From Candidatus Dormiibacterota bacterium (lineage in GTDB: Bacteria; Chloroflexota; Dormibacteria; Aeolococcales; Aeolococcaceae), in contig PMOL01000019.1 in NCBI GenBank assembly GCA_003162415.1, positions 1 to 64,000 on the forward strand: DNA of 64,000 nucleotides, read 5' to 3'. The notes beneath the pieces are model-generated. The model did not search any database. It was given only the letters and a program-made list of their open reading frames with translations, and was not told the origin of the DNA. The stretch's first letter is position 1; each line of letters begins with the position of its first letter. The translations under genes and the position numbers were made by a program. Below, piece after piece: positions 25,528-34,655 of this stretch.

Positions 25528-27027
25528 GTGTCGGCCGCGTCCGGCACGGGCTCGAGCGCGTTGGCGCACTCCCAGCACCGGGCATCGATCGTCCCCCTCC
25601 GGGGCGGGGTGCCATTCGACCAAGTCTTCACCAACATGGACTACAACGGCGGTCCGGTCATGCCGTCGAGTACGGACTACATGCTGATGTGGAGCCCGGG
25701 CGGCGTGGGCGCCTACCCCGCCGGATACATCTCTGGGCTGAAACGGTACTTCACCGACCTTGCTCACGACAGCGGCGGCGTCCAGAACACCGACTCGGTC
25801 TCAGCGCAGTACGCCGACCTGACCGGCGCCCACTCCCGCTATGCGGTGACGTTCGGAGGGATCCTGGTAGACAAGGATCCCTATCCAGCGGCCGAGTGCC
25901 CGGTGAACAATCCCGTCGTAGACTGCCTCACCGACCCCCAGATCCAGCAGGAACTGGTGAACTTCGTCACCTCTCACGGCTTCAAAGCCGATCTGAGCCA
26001 CGAGTACTTCCTGCTCACGCCGCCCCACGTCGAAACCTGCTTCACGAGCGACCCCACGACCAATTTTGGCGGATGCTCCGCGGGCATAGTGCCCTTCAAC
26101 ACGCTGGCCGCTTTCTGCGCTTACCACCAGAACACTTCGCTCTCGCAATTCCTGATCTACGCCAACGATCCCTTTGTCCCTGGCAATCCCGCTTGCGACG
26201 ACGGGAACCATCCAAACGGCATTGCTGACGGCGAGCTCTCCGGCGGGCTGAGCCACGAGCACAACGAGTCGATCACGGATCCGATCCCGAACGACGCCTG
26301 GACCAACGGCGCCGGCGCGCAGCAGGGCGAGGAGGTCGGCGACCAGTGCGATGGCCAGATGGGGACCGCACTCGGGACAGCGCCCGACGGCGCGGCGTAC
26401 AACCAGGTGATCAACAGCCACTTCTACTGGTATCAGGAGGAATGGAGCAACACCGGCCACGCTTGCCTGCAGCGGCTCTCGCCGGCATCCACCACTCCGT
26501 CGGCGACGTTCAAAGTCAAGAAGGGGTCTGGGCTCACCTTGAACTTCGATGCCTCAGGCTCGATCGGATCGCCCGGCTTCGTCCTGTACGTCTGGCAGTT
26601 CAACGACGTATTCGCGGCTCAAACCGTTGAGCAGTCGACTCCCAAGATCTCCCACACCTTCCCGTCTGCGGGTTCCTACTCGATCGGCTTGACGGTTTTC
26701 GCCATCGACGGGTCGTCGGCCGGGACCGGCGCGATTGTCACCACCGGGCACAGCGGGTTCACCAACGGCTTCACCTTCTCACCGTCACACCCCAGGTCCG
26801 GCCACACGATCCACTTCAGCGGGCTGGCGACGGTGAGTGCTCAACCGGTGCTCACGTACTTCTGGGACTTCGGCGACGGCGCGACCGGTTCGGGCGCAAG
26901 TCCCCGGCACACCTACGCGGCAGCTGGCACCTACAAGGTCACGCTCGTGATGTTCAGCGGAGTGGGATCCGCGTTCCCTGGCGATGGTGCCGGACCCATC
27001 GTCCAACGGACGATCACGGTCAGTTGA
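25528..27027 (+). CDS. Secreted protein with HEHNE motif and two PKD domains; start disrupted
   Basis: From GTG 25528 it is 499 residues. Upstream in the same frame (25450 on) a signal peptide HKRWIFLGAAAATTIALGS is encoded, but no start codon is in phase; the well-placed ATG 25448 is one base out. The N-terminal ~300 residues contain GGLSHEHNESITDPIPNDAW (HEHNE at 243-247) and GEEVGDQCDG, reminiscent of EXORDIUM/Phi-1-type proteins (SHEhxExxTDP...xEIgDxC), which look like degenerate metallopeptidases. PKD domains follow (~325-410 and ~418-499, YFWDFGDGATGSG then HTYAAAGTYKVTL). It is an extracellular binding protein or protease. A stem-loop follows the stop. Confidence 0.65.
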   Translation: MSAASGTGSSALAHSQHRASIVPLRGGVPFDQVFTNMDYNGGPVMPSSTDYMLMWSPGGVGAYPAGYISGLKRYFTDLAHDSGGVQNTDSVSAQYADLTGAHSRYAVTFGGILVDKDPYPAAECPVNNPVVDCLTDPQIQQELVNFVTSHGFKADLSHEYFLLTPPHVETCFTSDPTTNFGGCSAGIVPFNTLAAFCAYHQNTSLSQFLIYANDPFVPGNPACDDGNHPNGIADGELSGGLSHEHNESITDPIPNDAWTNGAGAQQGEEVGDQCDGQMGTALGTAPDGAAYNQVINSHFYWYQEEWSNTGHACLQRLSPASTTPSATFKVKKGSGLTLNFDASGSIGSPGFVLYVWQFNDVFAAQTVEQSTPKISHTFPSAGSYSIGLTVFAIDGSSAGTGAIVTTGHSGFTNGFTFSPSHPRSGHTIHFSGLATVSAQPVLTYFWDFGDGATGSGASPRHTYAAAGTYKVTLVMFSGVGSAFPGDGAGPIVQRTITVS

Positions 27028-27042
27028 GTTAGTCGGCGGGCG

Positions 27043-27080
27043 GATGACCGCGGCGAGCTCGCAACTCTGCCGCGGTCATC
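27043..27080. terminator. Bidirectional stem-loop between convergent genes
   Basis: A perfect 12-bp inverted repeat, GATGACCGCGGC / GCCGCGGTCATC, with a 14-base loop. It lies between the stop of the PKD protein and the stop of the XRE gene. There is no strong U-tract. Confidence 0.65.
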
Positions 27081-27101
27081 GCCACGTCGTGAGCTGCCGC
27101 T

Positions 27102-27344
27102 TCAGAATCCCAGGTCTGAAACGCTGACACCGAGTACCTTGGCCAGCCGGCGGCGATAAAAAAGGCGTGGCACCGCATCGCCAGCCTCCCACGCCTTTAT
27201 CGACCGTACAGAAGCACCAACCTTCTGGGCCAGCCCTACTTGTGTCCAATCGCTGGGATTCGCCGCGTCCGCTTGCCGTTGAGAGCGAAGCTCGAGAACC
27301 TTGCTTTTCGAGGATCTCGGCCGTGACTTGCGGTTCTGCACCAT
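27102..27344 (-). CDS. XRE-family helix-turn-helix protein
   Basis: 80 residues from ATG 27344 (an in-frame start at 27395 is possible). A basic Ser/Lys-rich N-terminus (NRKSRPRSSKSKV) precedes a single HTH: DWTQVGLAQKVGASVRSIKA, then WEAGDAVPRLFYRRRLAKVL and GVSVSDLGF. The Q..LA...G.S...I..WE.G...P pattern is the Cro/C1/XRE fold. There is no second domain, so it probably dimerises directly. No target is evident. A stem-loop separates it from the convergent PKD gene. Confidence 0.72.
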   Translation of the reverse strand: MVQNRKSRPRSSKSKVLELRSQRQADAANPSDWTQVGLAQKVGASVRSIKAWEAGDAVPRLFYRRRLAKVLGVSVSDLGF

Positions 27345-27395
27345 ACTGCCCGATACTGCCGGTAGAAGTCGGCTACCATCCGCGATGGAGACCAC

Positions 27396-27790
27396 CTCGA
27401 TGCCGGGTGGTTTCAGCCTCGCGACAGGCGGAACTCGCGACCTTGCCCCCCTCTCGGGCGCTCCGACGACGCGGCGGAGCGCCTTTTCCTTGCCTCGCCA
27501 TATATCGACGGCGCGTCGCCAGAGCGCTGGTCGAGCCGCGGGGCACGGCGCTGCTTCCCTTCCGTGATTCCAGCCCGGCGAAACGACCGCGCACGTTCCG
27601 AGGTAGAGTGTGCCGACTGGGTGACAGGGGCGAAACGTGAGGCAGGGCCAGGTGGCGGCTCGATCGTGGCTTGGTGAAAGGGGGGCGTTCCTAAACCTGG
27701 AAGCGAGACCGCGCCGCCCAAACTGCGCCGAGTTGGGCGGCGGTCCCGCGCAACCTGGGGACGGCCATCCCCATCCTCGAGGTCACCGCG
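27396..27790. other. Intergenic stretch, no gene supported
   Basis: About 395 bases between the NADH dehydrogenase stop and the XRE start. Frames are open on both strands because of high GC, but none shows a family or a start signal. Confidence 0.35.
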
Positions 27791-29077
27791 TCATCTGCCG
27801 GGGCCTGCGGTGGGCGGTGACGATTGGCCGTCGGCTGACGGCGCGATGATGAGGCGCACGGGCCGGTCCCAGAAGAAGTAGTTCCAGGCCCATGACCAGA
27901 GCGCCAGCGCTCGGTTGCGGAAACCCACCAGGTAGAGCAGGTGGATGAAGATCCAGATGAACCAGCCCACCAGACCGTTGATGCGCACCGGCCCGATCTG
28001 TGCCACGGCGGCGCCGCGACCGACGGTGGCCATCGTGCCCTTGTCGTGGTAGCGGAAGGGTGAGATCGACGTCCCCGTGAGGCGCGCGGCGATGACGCCT
28101 CCCACGTATTTGCCACCCTGGATCGCGACCGGGGCGAGCATCGGCAGCACCGCTCCCGCCTGCTCGGCCGCTGCGGCGTCTCCGATGACGAACACCTCGG
28201 GGTGATTGCTCAAATGCAGCGACTGCGTCACCTTCACGCGCCCGGCACGACCCAGAGCGTCTGCGGCGAAGTCGGGCGGCGTGGTGGCGCGGACGCCCGC
28301 GGTCCACACGACGTTGGTTGTCTCGATGCGTTCGCCGCCATCGAGCACCAGCCCGTGGTCATCGACGGCGCGCACCGACTCGCCGAGGATGAAGCGGACA
28401 CCCTTACGCTCCAGCGAGCGCGTCGCGAGACGGCTCAGCCTCGGTGCGAACGTGGCGAGAACACGCTCGCCGGCTTCGATGAGCACGACCGACACCTCGG
28501 CAAAATCGATGCGGCGATAGTCCTTGGGGAGCACGTGCTTGATCAACTCGGCAACTGCGCCCGAATACTCGACACCGGTCGGACCGGCTCCGACAACGGC
28601 GAACGTCAACAGCCGCCGGCGGGCGGCCGAATCGGTGGTGAGACTCGCACGCTCGAAGCAACCCAGCAGGCGTGAACGGAGCGCGAGCGCCTCGCTGAGA
28701 TCTTTCAACCCGGTGCTGTGCATGCGGGCATCCTGATTCCCGAAATAGTCGGTAACACTCCCTGTCGCGATGATCAGGTAGTCGTAGTCGAGCGTCCCGG
28801 TGGACGTTTTTACCTGCTGCTTGGCCACGTCGACGCTCGTGACTTCGGCGCGAAGGACGTCGACGTTGGGACTGCGCCGCACAATCGTGCGGACCGGGCT
28901 CGCGATCGCGGAGGGATCGAGCAGTCCCGACGCCACCTGGTACAGGAGTGGCTGAAAGAGGTGGTAGTTGTTGCGATCAACAATGGTCACGTCGACATCG
29001 ACGTGGCGAAGCGCGCGCGACGCCGCGAGGCCGCCGAACCCGGCACCGACGATCACGACATGCGGGCGCTTGGCCAT
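27791..29077 (-). CDS. ndh: Type II NADH:quinone dehydrogenase (NDH-2)
   Basis: 428 residues from ATG 29077 (TTG 29095 also possible). It has two Rossmann dinucleotide sites: FAD at HVVIVGAGFGGLAASRAL and NADH at FAVVGAGPTGVEYSGAVAEL. YHLFQPLLYQVASGLL and EVFVIGDAAAAEQAG complete the NDH-2 signature. The C-terminus has the membrane-attaching helices (VGWFIWIFIHLLYLVGFRNR, then WNYFFWDRPVRLI). It transfers electrons from NADH to quinone at the inner membrane face without pumping protons. It is followed on the same strand by unrelated genes and has no clear Shine-Dalgarno. Confidence 0.92.
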   Translation of the reverse strand: MAKRPHVVIVGAGFGGLAASRALRHVDVDVTIVDRNNYHLFQPLLYQVASGLLDPSAIASPVRTIVRRSPNVDVLRAEVTSVDVAKQQVKTSTGTLDYDYLIIATGSVTDYFGNQDARMHSTGLKDLSEALALRSRLLGCFERASLTTDSAARRRLLTFAVVGAGPTGVEYSGAVAELIKHVLPKDYRRIDFAEVSVVLIEAGERVLATFAPRLSRLATRSLERKGVRFILGESVRAVDDHGLVLDGGERIETTNVVWTAGVRATTPPDFAADALGRAGRVKVTQSLHLSNHPEVFVIGDAAAAEQAGAVLPMLAPVAIQGGKYVGGVIAARLTGTSISPFRYHDKGTMATVGRGAAVAQIGPVRINGLVGWFIWIFIHLLYLVGFRNRALALWSWAWNYFFWDRPVRLIIAPSADGQSSPPTAGPGR

Positions 29078-29139
29078 CTGTGATCCGGCGGTCAACGGGT
29101 GCTCACACGGGCCATGGATTTCGCATCAAAACCGTCCGC

Positions 29140-29808
29140 TCACGAGCTTCGATCCTGCATCTCCCAGGCGTGATCCAGCGCATGCCAGGCGAGACGGCGC
29201 GCGCCATAGCGTGGGGGCCAGCCACCAGCGCGGGCCGGTTGGCCAGTTCGGTCCTCGCGGATGATCGCGAGCAGCGCCTGACGCATTGCCTGAATCCCGG
29301 CGGGGTCGTCGCGTGACGGCTGCCGAGCACGCACCTTGAGCTTTCCGGCAAAAGCCTGCTCCGCGCCCAGGACGTGCTCGAACATCGCGTCGCGGTCGCG
29401 ACCCCCGCCACGCGGACCCTTGCGAAGCTCCGTCGGCGCCGACGCAACCACCTGGTCGAGGACGGACCAGGCGGCGTCGAGGAGTTTCGCGACACGATCG
29501 GCATCCTTGGCGGTGACCGCCTGGCACTCAACGGCCGCAGCCTTGCTCGGCGCCCCGAACGAGGTGGTTGCATCGCCCTCGATCTCCTCGATGACGGCGA
29601 ACGATTCGACGCCGGCTACTTTGGGCAACGTCAGCCCCGCGCTGGTCGCCACCGCCCGGTAGCGATTCGCGTACGCCGCGAGCGTTTCCAGCGCGGCCTC
29701 GGGCGTGCGCCCACTGCGAGTCCAACCGGGCCAGTCGGTCGCCGAGGCGAAAGAGCGCTTCGCCGTCAACTCGAGGACGACCGCGATCGGCGAAGTTGCC
29801 TTGCTCAT
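29140..29808 (-). CDS. Conserved hypothetical protein, DinB-like C-terminal half
   Basis: 222 residues from ATG 29808. The N-terminal half reads VVLELTAKRSFASATDWPGW and AALETLAAYANRYRAVA, a type II TA/antitoxin-like alpha-beta segment seen in actinobacterial hypotheticals. The C-terminal half is helical with MFEHVLGAEQAFAGKL and ARRLAWHALDHAWEMQDRS, resembling the metal-binding His pattern of DinB-fold proteins. I cannot assign an activity. It is divergent from the membrane protein at 29924, sharing a 115-base promoter region. Confidence 0.55.
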   Translation of the reverse strand: MSKATSPIAVVLELTAKRSFASATDWPGWTRSGRTPEAALETLAAYANRYRAVATSAGLTLPKVAGVESFAVIEEIEGDATTSFGAPSKAAAVECQAVTAKDADRVAKLLDAAWSVLDQVVASAPTELRKGPRGGGRDRDAMFEHVLGAEQAFAGKLKVRARQPSRDDPAGIQAMRQALLAIIREDRTGQPARAGGWPPRYGARRLAWHALDHAWEMQDRSS

Positions 29809-29923
29809 GGCCGCGGATTCTGCCAAAACCACCGCCAACGCGGTCAGATCCGGGCTTGATCGCTGAGATCGGAGGGCGGACGCGCAGTCCCTGCGGCCAT
29901 ACGCGCGTGGCTACACTCGTGCC

Positions 29924-30790
29924 ATGGACACGACGACGATCATCCTGGCGATCACGGCGGGCGTCGTCGGTCTCACGCTGGTCGCCATCGCGGTGGCCAT
30001 CGTGCTGTTGGCGCGGCACAATCGTGCCTTCAGCAGAGAGTTGCGCCGACTCGTCGACAACAACGTGGCGCTGCTCGAGACGGCCGCCAGCCAGCAGGCT
30101 GATGCTGCGCGAGGAATGATGGAGCAGTTGCGCCAGGAGGCAGCCGTAGCCACCATGCCAGTGCTCGTCCTCCTCGACGAGCCACCGATCGGGATTCGCG
30201 ACCAGCCCTGGGCAGCCGTCCGGGTCCGCAACGTCGGGAATGGGTCGGCGCTGAATTTCGTCGTGTGGATGCGTGTCGCCGGTCATCTCTATCACTCGGC
30301 GGGAGCCGAGGCCAGGGGCTTCTCGCAGGATCTTCACCTCGCCGTGGGCGACACCTTTGAACCCGGACCCTTTCAGAACATGCTCTACGTCGGCGACGCA
30401 CATGGGTATCTCGACCCCGGCGCCGCCGTGGTCGGTGACGACCCCTCAGCGAACCTCATGGCGTATTGCGGCGACCCGGTGGGAAACCGCTTCCGGTACA
30501 ACCTCCGGACCGGCGATCCGGCGGACTTCTGGGAGCGAGGCGCGGATGCCCCGTCGTGGGCCGGGGCGTGGGATCCCCGGCTGTCCTCCGGGGGAGTGCT
30601 GCAGCGCGAAGCGCAGACGGTCTGGGCATCGGTTCCGGAGCGCGACATGCGACGGCTTGTCGAGGCACTCGCCGACGTGCTTGATGCGCTGCAGGATTCG
30701 ACCGTAGATCAGCACGTCGGCTTGACGGGACGCGCCAACCGGCGTCCCCGCGTGACCGAACCGGGGAGCGACACCGGAACGGGCTTGTAA
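29924..30790 (+). CDS. Membrane-anchored protein with coiled coil and unknown C-terminal domain
   Basis: 288 residues. One N-terminal TM helix (~5-29, TIILAITAGVVGLTLVAIAV) is followed by an amphipathic coiled coil (~34-75, FSRELRRLVDNNVALLETAA) and a beta-rich domain (~80-235) with PWAAVRVRNVGNGSALNFVV, like the first strands of an immunoglobulin-like domain. The polar tail is likely disordered. The topology puts the bulk in the cytoplasm or outside depending on signal-anchor orientation; the basic residues after the helix favour cytoplasmic. Function is not recognised. Confidence 0.55.
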   Translation: MDTTTIILAITAGVVGLTLVAIAVAIVLLARHNRAFSRELRRLVDNNVALLETAASQQADAARGMMEQLRQEAAVATMPVLVLLDEPPIGIRDQPWAAVRVRNVGNGSALNFVVWMRVAGHLYHSAGAEARGFSQDLHLAVGDTFEPGPFQNMLYVGDAHGYLDPGAAVVGDDPSANLMAYCGDPVGNRFRYNLRTGDPADFWERGADAPSWAGAWDPRLSSGGVLQREAQTVWASVPERDMRRLVEALADVLDALQDSTVDQHVGLTGRANRRPRVTEPGSDTGTGL

Positions 30791-30928
30791 GCACCGTCTG
30801 CGGATGGGGCGCCCTGGTTTGTGCTCGCGGCTTGTAACCCTGATCCGTATCTCGCAGCACGCCGGTTAGGGTGGACACGCTCGTGCTACGGACCACTGGA
30901 GGCTCGGCTATAGTTGGAGACGCTGTAG

Positions 30929-31741
30929 ATGAACGCCTTCGTCGTCGCAGCGATCGTGGTCGCTGCAGTGGTCGTACTCGGGCTGCTTTTTTCGATCCGC
31001 GTCGTTCAGCAGTACGAGATGGGTGTTCACTTTCGCCTCGGGAAGGTGATCGGTCTTCGCAGGCCGGGATTGCGTCCGATCGTGCCGGTCATCGATCTTC
31101 TCCGCCGCGTCTCCCTGCGCATCGTCACCATGCCAATCCAGTCGCAGGGAATCATCACGCGCGACAACGTGAGTATCGATGTCTCGGCGGTGGCGTATTT
31201 CAAGGTGGTCGATGCCGTCAAATCGGTTATCGCGATCGAGAACGTTGGTGCCGCCATCAACCAGATCGCCCAGACCACGCTGCGCAAGGTCGTCGGTCAA
31301 CACACGCTCGATGAGACGCTCGCCGAGACCGACCGGATCAACCTGAGCATTCGCGAGATCCTCGACGTTGCCACATCCGACTGGGGCGTGCTGGTCACCT
31401 TGGTGGAGTTGAAGGATATCCAGCTTCCCGACAGCATGAAGCGAGCAATGGCACGCCAGGCCGAGGCGGAACGCGAAAAGCGCGCCAAGATCATTGCCGC
31501 CGAAGGCGAGGCGCTTGCCGCGGATAAACTTGGCGAGGCCGCCGACATCATGATGGCGCACCCCGTGGCGCTGCAGTTGCGCAATCTGCAGAGCCTCGTC
31601 GAGATCGGTGTGGACAAGAACACCACCGTGGTATTTCCCGCGCCGATCATGAGCACGATCGAGGAGCTCAGTGCGTTCATGTCCCGCGAGCGAGACGCAG
31701 GTACCGCGAATCACCGCGACGCCGGAACGCCTGCGAAATAG
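30929..31741 (+). CDS. SPFH/band-7 protein, slipin (stomatin-like)
   Basis: 270 residues. The N-terminal membrane helix ([20 protein letters not shown]) is followed by the band-7 domain: [52 protein letters not shown] and [19 protein letters not shown] charged coiled coil ([20 protein letters not shown]) and an oligomerisation tail come next. Slipins scaffold membrane microdomains and often pair with NfeD proteases, but no nfeD is adjacent here. GGAGA at 30916-30920 precedes the ATG. A stem-loop follows the stop. Confidence 0.9.
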   Translation: MNAFVVAAIVVAAVVVLGLLFSIRVVQQYEMGVHFRLGKVIGLRRPGLRPIVPVIDLLRRVSLRIVTMPIQSQGIITRDNVSIDVSAVAYFKVVDAVKSVIAIENVGAAINQIAQTTLRKVVGQHTLDETLAETDRINLSIREILDVATSDWGVLVTLVELKDIQLPDSMKRAMARQAEAEREKRAKIIAAEGEALAADKLGEAADIMMAHPVALQLRNLQSLVEIGVDKNTTVVFPAPIMSTIEELSAFMSRERDAGTANHRDAGTPAK

Positions 31742-31748
31742 CGCGCAA

Positions 31749-31777
31749 AAGAGACCCCCGACACATCGCCGAGGGTC
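31749..31777 (+). terminator. Stem-loop downstream of the slipin gene
   Basis: A 7-bp stem, GAGACCC / GGGTCTC, with a 15-base loop begins 8 bases after the slipin stop. No T-run follows. Confidence 0.5.
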
Positions 31778-31958
31778 TCCAGGAAGGGAAGGCGCGTTCT
31801 GATAACCAATACGCGCCGTGGATACAGTCGCCGGCCGCGCACGGAAACCGCGGCGGCGATCCTGCCCTGACGCGACTTCTGCGTTTTTGGGCATTCGGGA
31901 ACCTGCGACGGCGGCATTGCGTCTCACCTCCGACACCAGTCGGCACGGGAGATCATCG

Positions 31959-32843
31959 ATGCGCACTCGCCACGTCACCACGGCCTTGGGGCTTTTGGCC
32001 ACCGCGGGACTGCTCGCGGCCTGTTCGGGCGCGGCCACCACCAGTGCGGCCGCCCCCGCCGCTGCGGAGCATGGCAATGCAGGTGGGTCGTCCTACGGCA
32101 CCACCACCGTGGGGAGTGCGGCCCCTGCACCGACCGGGATCACCATCGGGAAGCCGCCGACCGCCGACGTCCAGCGTTCGGTGCGGGCCGCATACACGGT
32201 CCCGTCCGGAACATTTCTCACCTCGTTTGACGGTGTCATCGCCCGCGCCGTCGGACTGGGCGGTTATGTCGCCAGCTCGGCCACCAGTCCAGCACCAGGC
32301 GGCCGTATCGTCGCCGGCTCGGTGACGCTTGAGATTCCCGCGGCGAGCATCGCGTCATTTCTCAACGGCATGCCGTCGACCTTCGTGGCCTCCTCGATCG
32401 ACTTCTCCAGCGTGGATCACTACGCGGCGTTCGTTGACGTCAACGCGGAGCTGACGTCAGCGCATGCGCAGCTGCATGCGCTCGACGGGCTCCTGGCGAA
32501 AGCAACCACGCTCGCTGACATCACCACCATCGAGCAGCAGATCGAGACGGTGCAGGTGGAGACCGACACCTACCAGGGCGAGCTCAACGGGCTCACCGCA
32601 TCGGTCGTCATGGCAAGTGCGACCATCGCGCTCGCGGAGCGTGGTTCGACGCTCGTGGTGGCAGCGCCGAGCGCACTCAACAATGGCCTGAGCAACGGGT
32701 GGCACAACGCCGGTCAGGTCACCGGGACGTTGGTCGATGCCCTGATCACAGCCATCCCGGTGCTGGTGATCCTGGCGATGGCCCTGGCCGGCTGGCGGCT
32801 GATCCCACGCTGGCTCCGGCGTACGCCGCGTCCCTTGCCCTGA
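31959..32843 (+). CDS. DUF4349-family lipoprotein
   Basis: 294 residues. The lipobox LLAAC gives a lipidated Cys22, followed by a low-complexity linker and the DUF4349 core: SFDGVIARAVGLGGYVASSA, GRIVAGSVTLEIPAASIASF, then a coiled coil (LTSAHAQLHALDGLLAKATT, LADITTIEQQIETVQVE). A C-terminal TM helix (ITAIPVLVILAMALAGWRLI) ends in a basic tail. It would therefore be anchored at both ends, with the coiled coil outside. Function is unknown; the family is sometimes linked with stress envelopes. GGGAGA precedes ATG 31959. Confidence 0.78.
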   Translation: MRTRHVTTALGLLATAGLLAACSGAATTSAAAPAAAEHGNAGGSSYGTTTVGSAAPAPTGITIGKPPTADVQRSVRAAYTVPSGTFLTSFDGVIARAVGLGGYVASSATSPAPGGRIVAGSVTLEIPAASIASFLNGMPSTFVASSIDFSSVDHYAAFVDVNAELTSAHAQLHALDGLLAKATTLADITTIEQQIETVQVETDTYQGELNGLTASVVMASATIALAERGSTLVVAAPSALNNGLSNGWHNAGQVTGTLVDALITAIPVLVILAMALAGWRLIPRWLRRTPRPLP

Positions 32844-32879
32844 TACGGAGCGGCGGCCGGCGTCGTTTCGAAGGACGGG

Positions 32880-33521
32880 GTGTCGCGGTACCAGATAGTG
32901 GTGGCATCTCCTCAACAGCTCTGGCAGCCCTCCCTCTTCGCTCAGGGCGAGCCCCGCGCCGACCCCGAGTTCTCCGGCCTGGTCCGTCACCAACTGGACC
33001 AGACAGCGTGGGTGGACCATGTCACCGGATGGCTGAAGGGTGCCGACTCGCTCTTCGAGGAATTGATGCGGTCGACCCCATGGGAAGCGACCACCCAGGA
33101 GCTCTACGGCAAGGTGATGGTCACGCCGCGGCTGGTGGCGCGATGGACGTCGGCCGATGACATCGGGGCGCTGCCGCCGGTCATCGAGCGTATGCGCGCG
33201 CTGCTGGTGACGCGCTACGAGCGCCCGTTCGATTCGGTGAGCGCAAACCTGTACCGCGATGGCCGCGACTCGGTCGCGTGGCACGGTGATCACATCCCGA
33301 CCCGCATCGTCGACCCCGTGGTCGCAACCGTATCGCTCGGTCACCCTCGTCGCTTCGTCATGCGTCCACGCGAGGGCAAAACCGAGCTGGCGCTTGCGCT
33401 CGGGATGGGCGACCTCGTGGTCATGGGTGGCAGCAGTCAGCGCACGTGGCTGCACGCCGTTCCCAAGGTGGCGACCGCCGGCCCGCGCATCAGCGTGGCG
33501 TACCGGCAGTCCACCGGCTGA
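32880..33521 (+). CDS. AlkB-like 2-oxoglutarate/Fe(II) dioxygenase
   Basis: 213 residues from GTG 32880. AlkB-fold landmarks are the nucleotide-recognition segment (FDSVSANLYRDGRDSVAWHG), the metal ligands HGDH in AWHGDH, the distal His in WLHAVPK and the 2-oxoglutarate-binding arginines in RISVAYR. SLGHPRRFVMRP and LALGMGDLVVMGG are typical. It would oxidatively demethylate alkylated bases in DNA or RNA. Length and order match the bacterial AlkB/ALKBH2-3-like type. It starts 37 bases after the DUF4349 gene on the same strand. Confidence 0.85.
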   Translation: MSRYQIVVASPQQLWQPSLFAQGEPRADPEFSGLVRHQLDQTAWVDHVTGWLKGADSLFEELMRSTPWEATTQELYGKVMVTPRLVARWTSADDIGALPPVIERMRALLVTRYERPFDSVSANLYRDGRDSVAWHGDHIPTRIVDPVVATVSLGHPRRFVMRPREGKTELALALGMGDLVVMGGSSQRTWLHAVPKVATAGPRISVAYRQSTG

Positions 33522-33594
33522 GGTCCCACCGCCGGACGTGCGCTTGAACGCCGAGGTACGTCGCGTTAGCGGTGGAGCGGTCCGCAAAAGGACT

Positions 33595-34557
33595 TCAGCG
33601 CTCGGCGGTGGGTTGCTCCGCTGACCCAAGCCCGTCGGGCACGAAGCGAGGATCCGGGACGAGGTCGAGATTGGCGCCGCGAGCAGCGAGCTCGAGCAAC
33701 GCCGCGAAGTCCTGCTCGCCGTATCCCGCTCCGATCAAACTCACGACGATCTGGTCGGTGAGCGCCGTCAGCGGCATGGGAACGTTGCGCTGCCGCGCGG
33801 CGTCGAGACCCAGCTCGAGATCCTTTCGCAACAGGTGGTTGGTGAACGTCGGCGTGTAATCCAGATTCACGAGGGCCGGCGTCTTGTAGCGAGTGAACGT
33901 CGACCCGAGCACGCTGTCATTGATGAACGCCAGGTAATCCGCGCGGGCGACGCCGCCGCTCTCGGCGAGCACGGTGGTCTCGGCGAGGATCTCCGCGACC
34001 ACGCCGAGGATGAGGTTGTGACAGATCTTGACGAGGCGCGCGGCTTCGCCCTCGCCGACATAGGACACGCTCCGACCCAGCATCCGCAGGTACGGCAGAG
34101 CGCGCTCGTACGCATCGCGCGGACCCGACACCACGACGCTCAGCATTCCGGCTCGCGCGGCCTTGGGATTGCCCGAGACAGGAGCGGCCAGGAGGGTCAC
34201 GCCGCGGAGTGCCGCCTGTTCGCGGATCTCGCTCGACACTGCCATCGACACAGTGGAGGCGTCGACCACCAGGCCGGGAGCACGCGATGGGTTCGCGAGG
34301 AGGCCGTCGGGGCCGGTCATGATCTCCTCGAAGTCCTTGGAGCCCGCGACCATGGTGATGACGATGTCCCGGTCGGCGAGATCCACGGGACGGTCGACGG
34401 CTCGTGCTCCGCGGTCGACCAGTGGTCCGGCCTTGGCGCTGGTGCGGTTGTAAACCGTCAGGTCGCACCCTCGGTCCAGGAGCCGCGTTGCGAGCACTTC
34501 GCCCATGCGCCCGATCCCGATCCAGCCGAGGGTCTGGGGTGGCACCTGGTCGGTCAT
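33595..34557 (-). CDS. 3-hydroxyisobutyrate-dehydrogenase-family NAD(P) reductase
   Basis: 320 residues from ATG 34557 (GGTGAGGAC just upstream). The NAD(P) site is TLGWIGIGRMGEVLATRLL; the substrate-binding block is PVSGNPKAARAGMLSVVVSG; the catalytic Lys is in RLVKICHNLILGVVAEILAE. The HIBADH/beta-hydroxyacid dehydrogenase family oxidises short beta-hydroxy acids or reduces their semialdehydes. It lies next to the LacI regulator on the same strand, with an operator-like site 45 bases upstream, so it is probably co-regulated with the divergent ABC/hydrolase operon. A second family member lies at 55185. Confidence 0.85.
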   Translation of the reverse strand: MTDQVPPQTLGWIGIGRMGEVLATRLLDRGCDLTVYNRTSAKAGPLVDRGARAVDRPVDLADRDIVITMVAGSKDFEEIMTGPDGLLANPSRAPGLVVDASTVSMAVSSEIREQAALRGVTLLAAPVSGNPKAARAGMLSVVVSGPRDAYERALPYLRMLGRSVSYVGEGEAARLVKICHNLILGVVAEILAETTVLAESGGVARADYLAFINDSVLGSTFTRYKTPALVNLDYTPTFTNHLLRKDLELGLDAARQRNVPMPLTALTDQIVVSLIGAGYGEQDFAALLELAARGANLDLVPDPRFVPDGLGSAEQPTAER

Positions 34558-34601
34558 GTCCTCACCTCTCCAGTGGCTGGTCCGCCGCATTTGTCATTTG
34601 C

Positions 34602-34613
34602 GCAAACGATTGC
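34602..34613 (+). promoter_or_regulatory. LacI-type operator-like site O1
   Basis: GCAAACGATTGC, an imperfect palindrome around a CG centre, lies between the LacI gene and the reductase it precedes. Its near-identical partner is at 35755 in reverse orientation (ACAAACGATTGC), with the AGC six bases further on also conserved. Confidence 0.6.
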
Positions 34614-34655
34614 CTAGCATAGCCGCAAGTTTTTTGCGGTGTCAACGCGGCGCTC

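Noticed and set aside
33522..33594. CCACCGC...GCGGTGG inverted repeat between convergent genes
   Set aside because: Seven-base arms with a ~37-base loop; too weak to call a terminator.
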